From Chloroflexota bacterium (GTDB lineage: Bacteria; Chloroflexota; Anaerolineae; Anaerolineales; Anaerolineaceae), in assembly GCA_029561345.1 (NCBI GenBank), contig JAKQJC010000028.1, positions 48,458 to 112,457 on the forward strand: a stretch of 64,000 nt of DNA. Reading direction: 5' to 3'. Position numbers and translations under genes: made by a program. The notes under the pieces were generated by a model. It was given only the letters and a program-made list of their open reading frames with translations. It had not been told where the DNA came from and made no database searches. The first letter of the stretch is position 1. Every line of letters starts with the position of its first letter. Positions 42,210-50,695 of this stretch are shown here, piece after piece.

Positions 42210-43976
42210 TCACATCGCTTCTGGGGCTGTGATGCCCAATAAAGCCAGGGCGTTACCAATGGCCTGGCGCGCCGCGGCCACCAAACGCAGCCGGAAAGCG
42301 CGCACCTCTGGTTCGGCTGAGAGAACAGGACAGCCGGTGTAAAAATCGTTAAACGCGCGCGCCAGATCGTAGGCCTGGGTGGCCATGGCCAGCGGCCGCA
42401 GATCGCCAGCGGCGCGTTGAACTTCGGAGGGGAAGCGCGAGATGGCATCCACAAGGGCCACTTCTTCGCGCTGCAGGGTGTGGGTGGGGGTGAAGGCGGC
42501 GGGAATTTCTCCGCCTGCCTTGCGCAGGATGCTTCCGCCACGCACATAGGCATACTGGATATAGGGGGCCGCCTGACCATCGAAATCGAGGGCGGTTTTC
42601 CAGTCAAAGGTGACAATTTTGGCGTTTTCGCGCGCCAGCATGGGGTATTTGATGGCCCCAATGCCCACGGCGCGCGCCACAGCCAGTTTTTGCTCGGCGG
42701 TGAGGTCGGGATTCTTCTGTTCCACCACCTCGAGGGCGCGGCTGACGGCTTCAGCGATGAGGTGTTCCAGCAGCACCACCGTGCCTTCGCGGGAGGCCAT
42801 CACCACATTGCCGGGCAGGTTCACCAGCTCGTAAGGCACGTGCTGGCAGTGCTTGGCCCAGGGATAGCCGGCCAGTTCAAGGGTTTTGAAGACCTGCTGG
42901 AAATGCAGCGACTGGCGCACATCCACCACGTAGTAGGAGCGGGCGAGGTCGGGGTAATCGCTGAATTTCAGTTTGGCCAGGGCCAGGTCTTCGGTGGCGT
43001 AGAGGGCAGTGCCGTCAGAGCGCAGCACCACCAGCACGCGATATTTTTCTTTCAGGCCCAGGCGAGCATCCAGGTCAACGAAGACGGTACCGTTATTGGG
43101 GCGGTCATCGGTGGCCAGGCCTTTTTCGATCAGCTCAGCCACCACCTCTTTGCCGGGCTGTTCGGCCATGCTGTTGAAGTAGTAGCGGTCAAAGCGAATA
43201 TCGAGCTGGCGGTACATTTCATCAAAGCCGTCCAGCGACCACTGGCGGGTTTCCGTCCAGAGGGCCACCACTTCGGGGTCGCGCTGGTCCCAGCGGCTGT
43301 AGAGGGCGCGGACTTCGGCTTCCAGTTCAGGGTTCTCTTCAAGGCGGCGGTTGGCTTCAGCGTAAATTTTGCCCATCCACTCGGTGATATTGGTTTCGGG
43401 GCGTTCGCCGGCATGGAAATTCATATAATTCCACAGCCATTTGATCACATGCAGGCCAATATCGCCGGGGTAATTGGCGCGCACCACGTCGTAACCGGCA
43501 AAATCGAGCAGACGGCAGAGGGCATCGCCGAGGATGGCGCTGCGCAGGTGGCCGACGTGAAAAGCTTTGTGGGTGTTGGGCTGCGAGAATTCGATCATCA
43601 CGCGTTCGCCCTTGGCTTTGCCGCGGCCAAATTCCTGCTTTTCATCCAGCACGCTGTCGATCAGGCGGCTGGCATAATTGGCGGTGGAAAAGTAAAGGTT
43701 CAGATAGCCTTTGACGGCTTCAACACGCTCAAAACCATCCGGCAGTCCCACGGCTTCGGCAGCCATTTGAGCCAGTTCGGCGGCGCGGGACGGCACAGGA
43801 CCGGCGGCTTTGCCCTCGCGGGCTTCACGGGCGGCCAGCTGGAAAAAGCTGGTGCAAATGCCCCAATGCCCGTTAAAAGGAATCCAGGTCCAGTTTAAGT
43901 CTGGATTGGGGAGGCCCTTTTCGGCACAGAAGGCGCTGAGGCGCTGGTTGATGGCGTGTTGTTCGGCTTCAAACAT
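42210..43976 (-). CDS. argS: Arginine-tRNA ligase
   Basis: 588 residues. Class I synthetase: the HIGH motif appears as HVGH in HKAFHVGHLRSA, the N-terminal additional domain (1-120) and the anticodon-binding DALR domain at the C-terminus (ending in AARQAIGNALALLGI) are present. The KMSK loop is degenerate (ASREGT), as in many ArgRS. The ATG at 43976 has AAAGGA six bases upstream; a TTG two codons earlier is less likely. It charges tRNA-Arg, one of which (GCG) is also in this window. Confidence 0.95.
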   Translation of the reverse strand: MFEAEQHAINQRLSAFCAEKGLPNPDLNWTWIPFNGHWGICTSFFQLAAREAREGKAAGPVPSRAAELAQMAAEAVGLPDGFERVEAVKGYLNLYFSTANYASRLIDSVLDEKQEFGRGKAKGERVMIEFSQPNTHKAFHVGHLRSAILGDALCRLLDFAGYDVVRANYPGDIGLHVIKWLWNYMNFHAGERPETNITEWMGKIYAEANRRLEENPELEAEVRALYSRWDQRDPEVVALWTETRQWSLDGFDEMYRQLDIRFDRYYFNSMAEQPGKEVVAELIEKGLATDDRPNNGTVFVDLDARLGLKEKYRVLVVLRSDGTALYATEDLALAKLKFSDYPDLARSYYVVDVRQSLHFQQVFKTLELAGYPWAKHCQHVPYELVNLPGNVVMASREGTVVLLEHLIAEAVSRALEVVEQKNPDLTAEQKLAVARAVGIGAIKYPMLARENAKIVTFDWKTALDFDGQAAPYIQYAYVRGGSILRKAGGEIPAAFTPTHTLQREEVALVDAISRFPSEVQRAAGDLRPLAMATQAYDLARAFNDFYTGCPVLSAEPEVRAFRLRLVAAARQAIGNALALLGITAPEAM

Positions 43977-44097
43977 ATGCAATCCTTTTCAAGAGGTCCT
44001 TTATGAAGGGCCATTTAATTGCAAAAACGCAAGGGAGCTGGAATTTCTAATTCCTTTGCGTCTTTGTCATTATAACACGGCGCAGGTGAGTAGAAAA
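43977..44097 (-). promoter_or_regulatory. argS promoter and leader
   Basis: On the minus strand TATAAT (about 44070) starts a leader of roughly 85 nt that contains the CGCAAAG-type string and an inverted repeat GGAATT/AATTCC (near 44038-44052). No T-box core (GGTGG/ACCGCG type) is visible, so the leader hairpin has no assigned role. Confidence 0.4.
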
Positions 44098-44961
44098 TCA
44101 CGGCTTTGACTGTCGAACAACACTCGTTGACGGCAGCCAGCGCCAGATGAGCCCGCGCCGGGGGGCGAAGAAAAAGCCAACCAGAAAAATGACCGTGGCC
44201 ACCAGAACAATGGCCGAACCGGAGGCGATGTTGGCATAATAACTGATATAGAGGCCGCCCAGGCTGGAAAGCGCGCCAAAACAGGCCGAAAGGATCATCA
44301 TGGTGGAGAGGCGGCGGGTGAAGAGGTAGGCGGCAGCAGCCGGGGTGACCAGCATGGCGGCCACCAGGCCGACGCCCACGGTTTGCATGGAAATGACGAT
44401 GGTCACACCCAGCAGCACCAGCATCAGGTTGCGTAGCAGGGTCACCGGCAGGTGCAGGGTGGCGGCCAGCACAGGATCGAAGGAGATGACCAGAAAGGGC
44501 CGGTAAAGCAGCAGAATGGTGAGCAGCACTGCGGCGCTCAAAACGGCGGTGAAGATCAGATCGGATGGGCTGACGCCCAGCAGATTGCCAAAAAGGATGT
44601 GGGAAAGATCAACGGCAAAGGTGCGGATGGAACTGATGAGGGCCACCCCCAGGGCCAGGGCGGCAGCAAAGAGGATGCCAATGGCGGTATCTTCCTTGAT
44701 GGTGCCCTGCTGTGAGAAGAAGCCGATCAGCAGAGACACTGCCACCGCGGCGATCAGGGCGCCAGCCAGCAAATTGCCGTTGAGCAGGTAGGCGATGGCC
44801 ACGCCCGGCAAAATGGCATGCGCCAGGGCGTCGCCGAGGAAGGCCATGGAACGCAGCACCACATAGCAGCCGACAATGGAGCACAGGGTGCCGACCATCA
44901 GTGCGGCCAGCAGCCCGCGCTGCATGAAGGCAAATTGCAGGGGATCAGTCAACCATTGCAT
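44098..44961 (-). CDS. Zinc/manganese-type ABC transporter permease
   Basis: 287 residues with about eight membrane segments, ABC-3 family (ZnuB/MntB type). The segment VVLRSMAFLGDALAHAILPG near the N-terminus is the family signature and forms the contact with the ATPase. The C-terminal half carries the VGVGLVAAMLVTPAAAA motif. Begins five bases after the ATPase stop and is the last gene of the fur-type operon. The binding protein that would hand over the metal is not encoded next to it. Confidence 0.9.
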   Translation of the reverse strand: MQWLTDPLQFAFMQRGLLAALMVGTLCSIVGCYVVLRSMAFLGDALAHAILPGVAIAYLLNGNLLAGALIAAVAVSLLIGFFSQQGTIKEDTAIGILFAAALALGVALISSIRTFAVDLSHILFGNLLGVSPSDLIFTAVLSAAVLLTILLLYRPFLVISFDPVLAATLHLPVTLLRNLMLVLLGVTIVISMQTVGVGLVAAMLVTPAAAAYLFTRRLSTMMILSACFGALSSLGGLYISYYANIASGSAIVLVATVIFLVGFFFAPRRGLIWRWLPSTSVVRQSKP

Positions 44962-44966
44962 GAGGT

Positions 44967-45773
44967 TTACTCTTCTTCGTGAATGTGATCGTGGCCGCAG
45001 CAGTCATCCACCACCACGGAATTATCCAGCATCAGCAGATGGCCCTGGAAGGCCTGGCTGACCAGGTCGGGAGTGAACACTTTTTCGGGCGGGCCGTAGG
45101 CGATAAGGCGTTTGTTGAGCATGATGACGGTTTCAAAGTACTGTGAGGCCATTTTGAGGTCGTGGGTGGACACCATAACGGTGACGCCTTTTTGATGCAG
45201 GTCGGCCAGCAGACGCAGGGTCACTTCCTGGGTGGTGATATCCACGCCGGTGAAGGGCTCATCCAGCAAAAGGATGTGGGGCTGCTGGGCCAGGGCGCGG
45301 GCCAGAAAGACGCGCTGCTGCTGCCCGCCCGAAAGGTCGCCGATGGGTCGGCCGGCAAGCTGGGCCATATCCATCTGGCGCAGGGCTTCAAGAGCCACCT
45401 GGCGATCTTCAGGGGTGGGGGCTTTGAGCCAGCCCAACCGCCCGTAGCGGCCCATCAGCACCACATCGAGCACATTCACGGGGAAGCGCCAGTCCACCTC
45501 TTCACGCTGCGGCACATAGGCCACACAGTCCTGATGGCTGCCGGCGGGCAAACCGTGGATGAGAGCCTGGCCGCTGCGCAGGGGCAGCAGCCCCACCAGC
45601 AGCTTGAAGAGGGTGGATTTGCCGGCGCCGTTGGGACCCACTACGGCCACAAGCGCGCCGCAGGGGATTTCAATGCTGATATCATGGATGGCCGGATGAC
45701 CCGGATAACCTGCACTGGCGTTAACCAGAGCCAGATGGGCGGGTGTGGCAGGCAGGGACGTGTTTTTGGTCAT
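44967..45773 (-). CDS. Zinc/manganese-type ABC transporter ATPase
   Basis: 268 residues. Walker A is GPNGAGKST, the signature is LSGGQQQRVFLARAL, Walker B is HILLLDEPF and the switch His is in VSTHD. Typical for ZnuC/MntA-like metal importers. The C-terminus ends DDCCGHDHIHEEE, a Cys/His/acid-rich tail that could bind metal and sense cytoplasmic load. The ATG overlaps the stop of the upstream repressor gene (ATGA). A longer frame exists but has no support. Confidence 0.9.
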   Translation of the reverse strand: MTKNTSLPATPAHLALVNASAGYPGHPAIHDISIEIPCGALVAVVGPNGAGKSTLFKLLVGLLPLRSGQALIHGLPAGSHQDCVAYVPQREEVDWRFPVNVLDVVLMGRYGRLGWLKAPTPEDRQVALEALRQMDMAQLAGRPIGDLSGGQQQRVFLARALAQQPHILLLDEPFTGVDITTQEVTLRLLADLHQKGVTVMVSTHDLKMASQYFETVIMLNKRLIAYGPPEKVFTPDLVSQAFQGHLLMLDNSVVVDDCCGHDHIHEEE

Positions 45774-46213
45774 AGGTTGTTTTGCTGGCACTGTGGACAG
45801 AGGCCGAACAGCTGCAGCCAGTGGTCCTGAATGGTGAAATGAGTCTGATTGGACACTTTTTCGATGAGCGGGGTGATGTTGTCGCCCGAAAAATGCACGG
45901 CACGGCCGCAGGCAGTGCAGAAAAGCAGGTGTTCGTGGCCGCAGGCGGCGCGCCAGTAGGTGTGGCAGCCGTTGGGCTGGTGCACGCGCTGGATAAGACC
46001 GAGTTCTTCGAGTTTTTCGAGGGTGCGGTATACGGTGACCAATCCCAGGCCCGGGCAAGACTGCCGGCCGAGATCATAAACCTGAAGCGGCTCGAGGGCG
46101 CGGTCGCTGGAAGCCATGATATCCACAATGGCGCGCCGTGGAGCGGTCAGGCGGTAACCTGAGCGGGCGATGCATTCGAGCCAGCCGGGGATGGGATTGG
46201 GATCATTGGGCAT
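45770..46213 (-). CDS. Fur-family metal-dependent repressor (Zur- or Mur-like)
   Basis: 147 residues. Winged helix with LTAPRRAIVDIM and VTVYRTLEKLEELGLI (recognition helix), then CGHEHLLFCTACGRAVHF and a C-terminal CPQC: the four structural cysteines of a zinc site, with His-rich dimerisation/sensory residues. Its coupling to a zinc/manganese ABC transporter suggests a Zur role, but the metal cannot be proven from sequence. GGAG lies about nine bases upstream. It is the first gene of the operon and its promoter overlaps a palindrome, so autoregulation is likely. Confidence 0.88.
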   Translation of the reverse strand: MPNDPNPIPGWLECIARSGYRLTAPRRAIVDIMASSDRALEPLQVYDLGRQSCPGLGLVTVYRTLEKLEELGLIQRVHQPNGCHTYWRAACGHEHLLFCTACGRAVHFSGDNITPLIEKVSNQTHFTIQDHWLQLFGLCPQCQQNNL

Positions 46214-46224
46214 GCAATAACTCC

Positions 46225-46272
46225 ATAATTGATAACGTTTTTCAATTATAAAGCGATCCGCATGGGTGTCAA
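46225..46272 (-). promoter_or_regulatory. Promoter and operator of the fur-type operon
   Basis: Minus-strand TTGACA (46272-46267), 16 bp, TATAAT (46250-46245). Over the -10 and start lies an inverted repeat ATAATTGA (46225-46232) / TCAATTAT (46242-46249) with a nine-base spacer, in the size range of Fur/Zur boxes. Confidence 0.75.
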
Positions 46273-46374
46273 GATAAGTTTTACTTTGCCTGCAAGTAAA
46301 GGTGTGTGATAATGGAAGCATCGTTTTGATGAGTGCCTATGCAGAGGCGGCGTGTTAATGGGAGAGGTGCCTTG

Positions 46375-47901
46375 ATGATGACCTGTTTTTATAAGCGTTT
46401 TCCGTTTCTAAAGACGGATACCGGCCTGCTGGTGATGGTTGGAATGATCACGGCGCTGGTTCATATCCTTTCAAACGGCGGGTACGGTTTTCACCGCGAC
46501 GAACTGGATATTTTGATGAATGCCCAGTACCCGGCCTGGGGTTATGTGGCCTATCCGCCGCTGACCCCGTTTCTGGCGCGGCTGGAATATTGGGCTTTTG
46601 GCTTTTCGCTGACCGGCCTGCGCCTGCTGCCGGCGGTGTTTCAGGGCGGGGTGGTGGTTCTGGCAGGGCTGATGGCGCGCGATTTTGGCGGCAACCGCCG
46701 GGCGCAGGCGGTGGCGGCAGTGGCGACCGCCATATCGCCGATAGCCATTACCACCGGCACGCTGATGCAGTACCTGTCGTTTGATTATGCCTGGTGGGTG
46801 CTGCTTTCGTTCTGCGTGGTGCGCCTGCTGCGCAGCGAAGATCGGCGCTGGTGGTTGGGCGCCGGTGCAGCAATTGGCCTGGGCATGCTGACCAAGTACA
46901 CCATGGTCTTTTTTATCGCCGGCCTGGCGGCAGCGGTGCTGCTGACGCAAACGCGGCGCGATTTGCGCTCGAAGTGGCTTTGGGCGGGGGCCGGCCTGAG
47001 CCTGCTGATAGCGCTGCCCAACCTTATCTGGCAGGTGCAGCACGATTTTATTTCCCTCCAATTCCTTGGCGCTATTCATGAACGGGATATTGCCTGGGGG
47101 CGCACGCAGGGTTTCCTGCTGGAACAGCTTTATGCCGTGGCCAATCCCTTCACCCTGCCGCTGTGGGCGGCCGGACTGCTTGCCTGCCTGCGGGGAAAAT
47201 GGGATGGACGATTCAAACTGGTGGGCTGGTGGTTCGGGGTCACGTTTTTGCTGCTGTTTTTAAGCCGGGGGCGCGGCTATTACCTGGCGCCGGCCTACCC
47301 GATGCTGCTGGCGGCGGGGGCGGCCTGGGTGGAAGGCTGGCTGGAAGGGCAGCCGGGCCGCACCAGGGGATCCATCCATTCCACCCAGCTGTGGGTGGCG
47401 GTGTTTGGGGCAGCCTTTGGCCTGCTGCTTCTTAAGCCGGTGCTGCCCATCAATTCGGCCCTGTGGCCCGTGGCCACCAGCCTGAGCGATAATTTTGTCG
47501 AGATGGTGGGCTGGCCCGACCTGGTGGACCAGGTGGAGGCGGTGGTGAAAACCCTGCCCGAAGGGGAGCTGGATAAAACGGTGATTCTGGCGGGCAATTA
47601 CGGCGAGGCAGGCGCGCTGATGTTTTACGGCGCAGGGCGGAATCTGCCGCGGGTGATTGGCGGGGGCAACAGCCTGTGGGAGCGCGGCTACGGCAGCCCA
47701 GAACCTGAAATTGTGGTGGCGGTGGGGTTTGAACGCAGCCAGATTGAGCGTTTTATGCGCTCATGCCAGGCGGCCGGGACGGTGAGCAACCGCTACGGCG
47801 TGGAAAATGAAGAATCGACCTGCCACACCACGCTTTTTATCTGCCGCGAGCCGCGGGCAGCCTGGGCGGTGCTGTGGCCGCAGATGCGCTGGTTTCAGTA
47901 G
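46375..47901 (+). CDS. GT39/PMT-type membrane glycosyltransferase
   Basis: 508 residues with roughly ten membrane segments. After the first helix, GFHRDELDILMNAQYPAWGYVAYPPL carries the acidic residue and the YxPP motif typical of PMT_2/ArnT-like transferases, which use polyprenyl-phosphate sugars on the outer face. The C-terminal 130 residues form a soluble domain. ATG 46375 (or 46378) is chosen because GGAGAGG is about six to eight bases upstream. It is a single gene between the fur promoter region and a bidirectional terminator. Confidence 0.85.
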   Translation: MMTCFYKRFPFLKTDTGLLVMVGMITALVHILSNGGYGFHRDELDILMNAQYPAWGYVAYPPLTPFLARLEYWAFGFSLTGLRLLPAVFQGGVVVLAGLMARDFGGNRRAQAVAAVATAISPIAITTGTLMQYLSFDYAWWVLLSFCVVRLLRSEDRRWWLGAGAAIGLGMLTKYTMVFFIAGLAAAVLLTQTRRDLRSKWLWAGAGLSLLIALPNLIWQVQHDFISLQFLGAIHERDIAWGRTQGFLLEQLYAVANPFTLPLWAAGLLACLRGKWDGRFKLVGWWFGVTFLLLFLSRGRGYYLAPAYPMLLAAGAAWVEGWLEGQPGRTRGSIHSTQLWVAVFGAAFGLLLLKPVLPINSALWPVATSLSDNFVEMVGWPDLVDQVEAVVKTLPEGELDKTVILAGNYGEAGALMFYGAGRNLPRVIGGGNSLWERGYGSPEPEIVVAVGFERSQIERFMRSCQAAGTVSNRYGVENEESTCHTTLFICREPRAAWAVLWPQMRWFQ

Positions 47902-47914
47902 AAAATTGGCGGTG

Positions 47915-47955
47915 AACCTGCGGGCGGTTCACAATGAACCACCCGCAGGTTTTTA
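47915..47955. terminator. Bidirectional terminator
   Basis: A 17-bp stem with one mismatch (47915-47931 and 47935-47951), loop CAA, then a T-run on the plus strand. It divides two convergent genes. Confidence 0.88.
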
Positions 47956-47967
47956 TGGACAGGCGGG

Positions 47968-48519
47968 TTACCAGCCTTCGTGATGGACAAGCTCTTCCAG
48001 GGTTTTGCGCGGGCGGGGAGAGGGATGTTCAGCGGGGTAACCCACGGTGAGAACTGTGACCACAAATTTATCCTGAGGAATGTTGAGCAGGGCTTTGATT
48101 TCCGCCTGGATGAACCAGCCGATCCAGCAGGTGCCCAGGCCAAGGTGCTCGGCCTGCAATACAATGTGTTCGGCGGCAATGGCTGTGTCGCGGATGACGC
48201 GCTTGACATCCATTTCGGGGCTGTTTTCGTCCACCAGGGTGCCTTCGCAGTCGGTGATGCGGGCGCGCAGGTCGGCCACGCAGGCGATGAAGAGGGGCGC
48301 CTGGCGCATCCACTGCTGGTTGTGCGAGATTTCAGCCACTTTGGCTCTCACGGCCTCATCAGTGATCACGATGAGGTGGAAGGGCTGGGCGTTGTTGCCT
48401 GAGGGGGCCAGGCGGGCGCTTTCGAGCAGCAGGGCGATCTTTTCGGGTTCGATGGGGCGGTTCTCGTATTTGCGGATGCTGCGGCGCTCGCTGATTTCCT
48501 TCATGACGGTCCATTCCAT
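47968..48519 (-). CDS. Nitroreductase-family protein
   Basis: 183 residues, an FMN-binding flavoenzyme fold. EISERRSIRKYENRPIE and LAPSGNNAQPFHLIVI are the phosphate-binding and flavin-binding signatures; GLGTCWIGWF is the conserved later motif. Substrates may be nitro compounds, quinones or flavins. The start at 48519 is fixed by AAAGGA about nine bases upstream; longer frames run into the upstream region. It is monocistronic. Confidence 0.9.
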   Translation of the reverse strand: MEWTVMKEISERRSIRKYENRPIEPEKIALLLESARLAPSGNNAQPFHLIVITDEAVRAKVAEISHNQQWMRQAPLFIACVADLRARITDCEGTLVDENSPEMDVKRVIRDTAIAAEHIVLQAEHLGLGTCWIGWFIQAEIKALLNIPQDKFVVTVLTVGYPAEHPSPRPRKTLEELVHHEGW

Positions 48520-48645
48520 GCGGGTGTTTCCTTTCGCGGGTGAGGGTAAATCGGTTTTCTCTACGGCTATTTTAACCGATAATGGGACGATGGGCATAGT
48601 GGAAGCTGACGGCGAAGCGCCCTGTTAAGGTCTGATTAACATGAT

Positions 48646-48673
48646 TTGACAAATCAGCGAAATAGGATATAAT
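48646..48673 (+). promoter_or_regulatory. Consensus promoter of the RNase J leader
   Basis: TTGACA at 48646-48651 and TATAAT at 48668-48673 with a 16-bp spacer, the best consensus promoter in the window. Expected start near 48680, which gives a leader of about 160 nt before the RNase J gene. Confidence 0.85.
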
Positions 48674-48744
48674 GATGACAAGTTTGGTCGATTTCTGCTC
48701 GTGAAGAAAAGTATTTGCAAGACAAAGCGCAATTAAATTTTCCA

Positions 48745-48775
48745 CCCTGGCTGAATTGAGATGGCCGGGGTTTTT
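48745..48775 (+). terminator. Intrinsic terminator in the RNase J leader
   Basis: CCCTGGC (48745-48751) pairs with GCCGGGG (48764-48770, one G-U pair), followed by TTTTT. It lies between the promoter and the gene, so it either attenuates transcription or ends a separate RNA of about 95 nt (48680-48775). Confidence 0.7.
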
Positions 48776-48840
48776 GTTATCACCAACATCCTTCCTGCCG
48801 CTGGCAGAGGAACATCAAAGAAAAGATTGAGAAAGTAAAA

Positions 48841-50478
48841 ATGAAAAAGAAGTTGAAAATCATCCCCCTGGGGGGCTTCGGGGAAGTCGGCAAGAATATG
48901 CTGGCTTATGAATATAATCACCAGATTCTGGTTGTGGACGCCGGTTTAATGTTTCCTGAAAATGAAATGACGGGGGTGGATTACATTATTCCTGATTTTG
49001 AATATCTGAAAAAGAAAAGTGACAAAGTCGTTGGCATTGTGATCACCCACGGTCATGAAGATCATATCGGCGCCATTCAGCACCTGCTGAAGGCAGTTCC
49101 CGCCCCGGTTTACGGCACGGCGCTGACCCTCGGCCTGGTTGAGGTCAAGCTCAACCGCGCCGGCATGGCCGGCAAAGCAGACCTTCGGACGGTTAAAGCC
49201 GGCGAGGCGCTGCAAATTGGCCCGTTCAAGGTGGAATTTTTCCACGTCTGCCACTCCATCCCCGATTCGGTTGGCCTGGGCATCACCTGCCCGGCTGGCC
49301 TGGTGGTGCACACGGGCGACTACAAATTTGACCAGACCCCGGTGGATAACTGGCAGACCGACTTTGCCAAGCTGACGGAATTTTCATCCCGCGGGGTGGA
49401 TATTCTGCTGGCCGATTCGACCAATGCCGAAACCCCCGGTTGGACGCCCTCTGAGCGGATCATTGGCCCGGCGTTTGATGCGGTGATCCGCGACGCTCCT
49501 GGCCGCGTGATCATCGCTACCTTTGCCTCGCTGATTTCGCGCATTCAGCAGGTGGCGGATGCCGCCATGCACCACCGGCGCAAACTGGCCTTCGCGGGCA
49601 CGAGCATGGTGGATAATGTCAAAATGGCGCGCAAGCTGGGCTACCTCAACATTCCTGAAGAGGTGATTGTGCCTCTGGAGAACGCGCTTAACCTGCCGGC
49701 CCGTGATGTCCTCATCATGTGCACCGGCTCGCAGGGCGAACCGACCTCCATCATTGGGCGCCTTTCAGCCGGGAATAACCGCCTGTTTGACCTGCTGCCC
49801 GACGATACGGTGGTGCTTTCATCGCACCCGATTCCTGGCAATGAACAGGAAGTGGGGCGGGCCATCAACCGCCTGCTGCGGCGCGGGGTGAATGTCATTT
49901 ATGACCGCCTGGCCCAGGTCCATGTTTCGGGACATGCCAGCCAGGAAGAGCAAAAGATGATGCTCAGCCTGGTGCGCCCGAAAAATTTCATTCCCATGCA
50001 CGGCGAACTGCGCATGCTCAAGCGGCATGCCTGGCTGGCCGAACAGGTGGGCATGGCAAAGGAAAACATCTTTGCCCTTGAAAATGGCTATATCATTGAG
50101 CTGCAGGACGGCAAAGTGCGGGTGGGCGAGCGCATTCCCGGCGGTTATGTGATGATTGAGACCAGCAAAATTGCTGAGAACGTTCCTTCATCGCTGCGCA
50201 AACGCGAGCAGCCGGCCCTGCCCGGTACCTTTGTGGTGAACCTGAGCATGGATAAGCGCACCAACCGCCTGCTGGGCAAGCCCGAGGTGATTGCCAGAAA
50301 TATCGCGGAATCCAGCCGGGATGAATCGGAACTGGTGGGGGCGGTGGAAAACCGCGTCACGGAACTGGTTCGCCGGGGCGTGCGCGTGGAGCGGGATATC
50401 CGCGATGTGGTGTGCACCTTTGTCTTCAAGCAAACGAAGCGCCGGCCGGTGGTGTCGGTGAATATCACCAAGGCGTAA
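48841..50478 (+). CDS. rnj: Ribonuclease J
   Basis: 545 residues, normal for RNase J, an exo- and endonuclease in mRNA decay and rRNA maturation. The metallo-beta-lactamase core has HGHEDH at residues 70-75, followed by the beta-CASP domain (FAGTSMVDNVKMARKL, CTGSQGEPTS) and a C-terminal RNA-binding domain. The ribosome site is a modest GAGAAAG. It is preceded by a strong promoter and an intrinsic terminator, which suggests that its own level is controlled in the leader. Confidence 0.93.
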   Translation: MKKKLKIIPLGGFGEVGKNMLAYEYNHQILVVDAGLMFPENEMTGVDYIIPDFEYLKKKSDKVVGIVITHGHEDHIGAIQHLLKAVPAPVYGTALTLGLVEVKLNRAGMAGKADLRTVKAGEALQIGPFKVEFFHVCHSIPDSVGLGITCPAGLVVHTGDYKFDQTPVDNWQTDFAKLTEFSSRGVDILLADSTNAETPGWTPSERIIGPAFDAVIRDAPGRVIIATFASLISRIQQVADAAMHHRRKLAFAGTSMVDNVKMARKLGYLNIPEEVIVPLENALNLPARDVLIMCTGSQGEPTSIIGRLSAGNNRLFDLLPDDTVVLSSHPIPGNEQEVGRAINRLLRRGVNVIYDRLAQVHVSGHASQEEQKMMLSLVRPKNFIPMHGELRMLKRHAWLAEQVGMAKENIFALENGYIIELQDGKVRVGERIPGGYVMIETSKIAENVPSSLRKREQPALPGTFVVNLSMDKRTNRLLGKPEVIARNIAESSRDESELVGAVENRVTELVRRGVRVERDIRDVVCTFVFKQTKRRPVVSVNITKA

Positions 50479-50552
50479 GGGATAGAAAAGAAAGCAATAG
50501 CTCAGCCAATCTGAGCATTTGCACATTTTCCTTCACCATCAACATAAAAAAC

Positions 50553-50590
50553 AAAAACAGGCATGATCTCGAAATTATGCCTGTTTTTGT
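50553..50590 (+). terminator. Terminator after RNase J
   Basis: AAAAACAGGCAT (50553-50564) pairs with ATGCCTGTTTTT (50577-50588). Confidence 0.88.
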
Positions 50591-50626
50591 TATTGGAATC
50601 AGCTTGCGGTCAGCGCATGCATATCC

Positions 50627-50693
50627 GGCTCAATTTCATTGAAACACCGGGCTCATTTTCTGAGCGACTGGGCTCAACTTATTAGAAAATTAA
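50627..50693 (-). repeat. IS21-like insertion sequence end, remnant
   Basis: Three direct copies of GGCTCA (50627, 50650, 50671), 23 and 21 bp apart, with AT-rich interval sequence of the ATTTCATTGAAA type. On the minus strand the block begins TGTTAATTTTC. IS21-family ends carry such repeated TGAGCC-type blocks and start with TG. No istA or istB gene lies nearby, so only a solo end remains. Confidence 0.5.
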
Positions 50694-50695
50694 CA

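Noticed and set aside
42417..43898. 493-codon open frame opposite argS
   Set aside because: argS is certain from its motifs. The opposite frame is open only through codon bias and has low-complexity content.
43977..44097. T-box riboswitch before argS
   Set aside because: No T-box core sequence or specifier loop is visible in the leader of about 85 nt.
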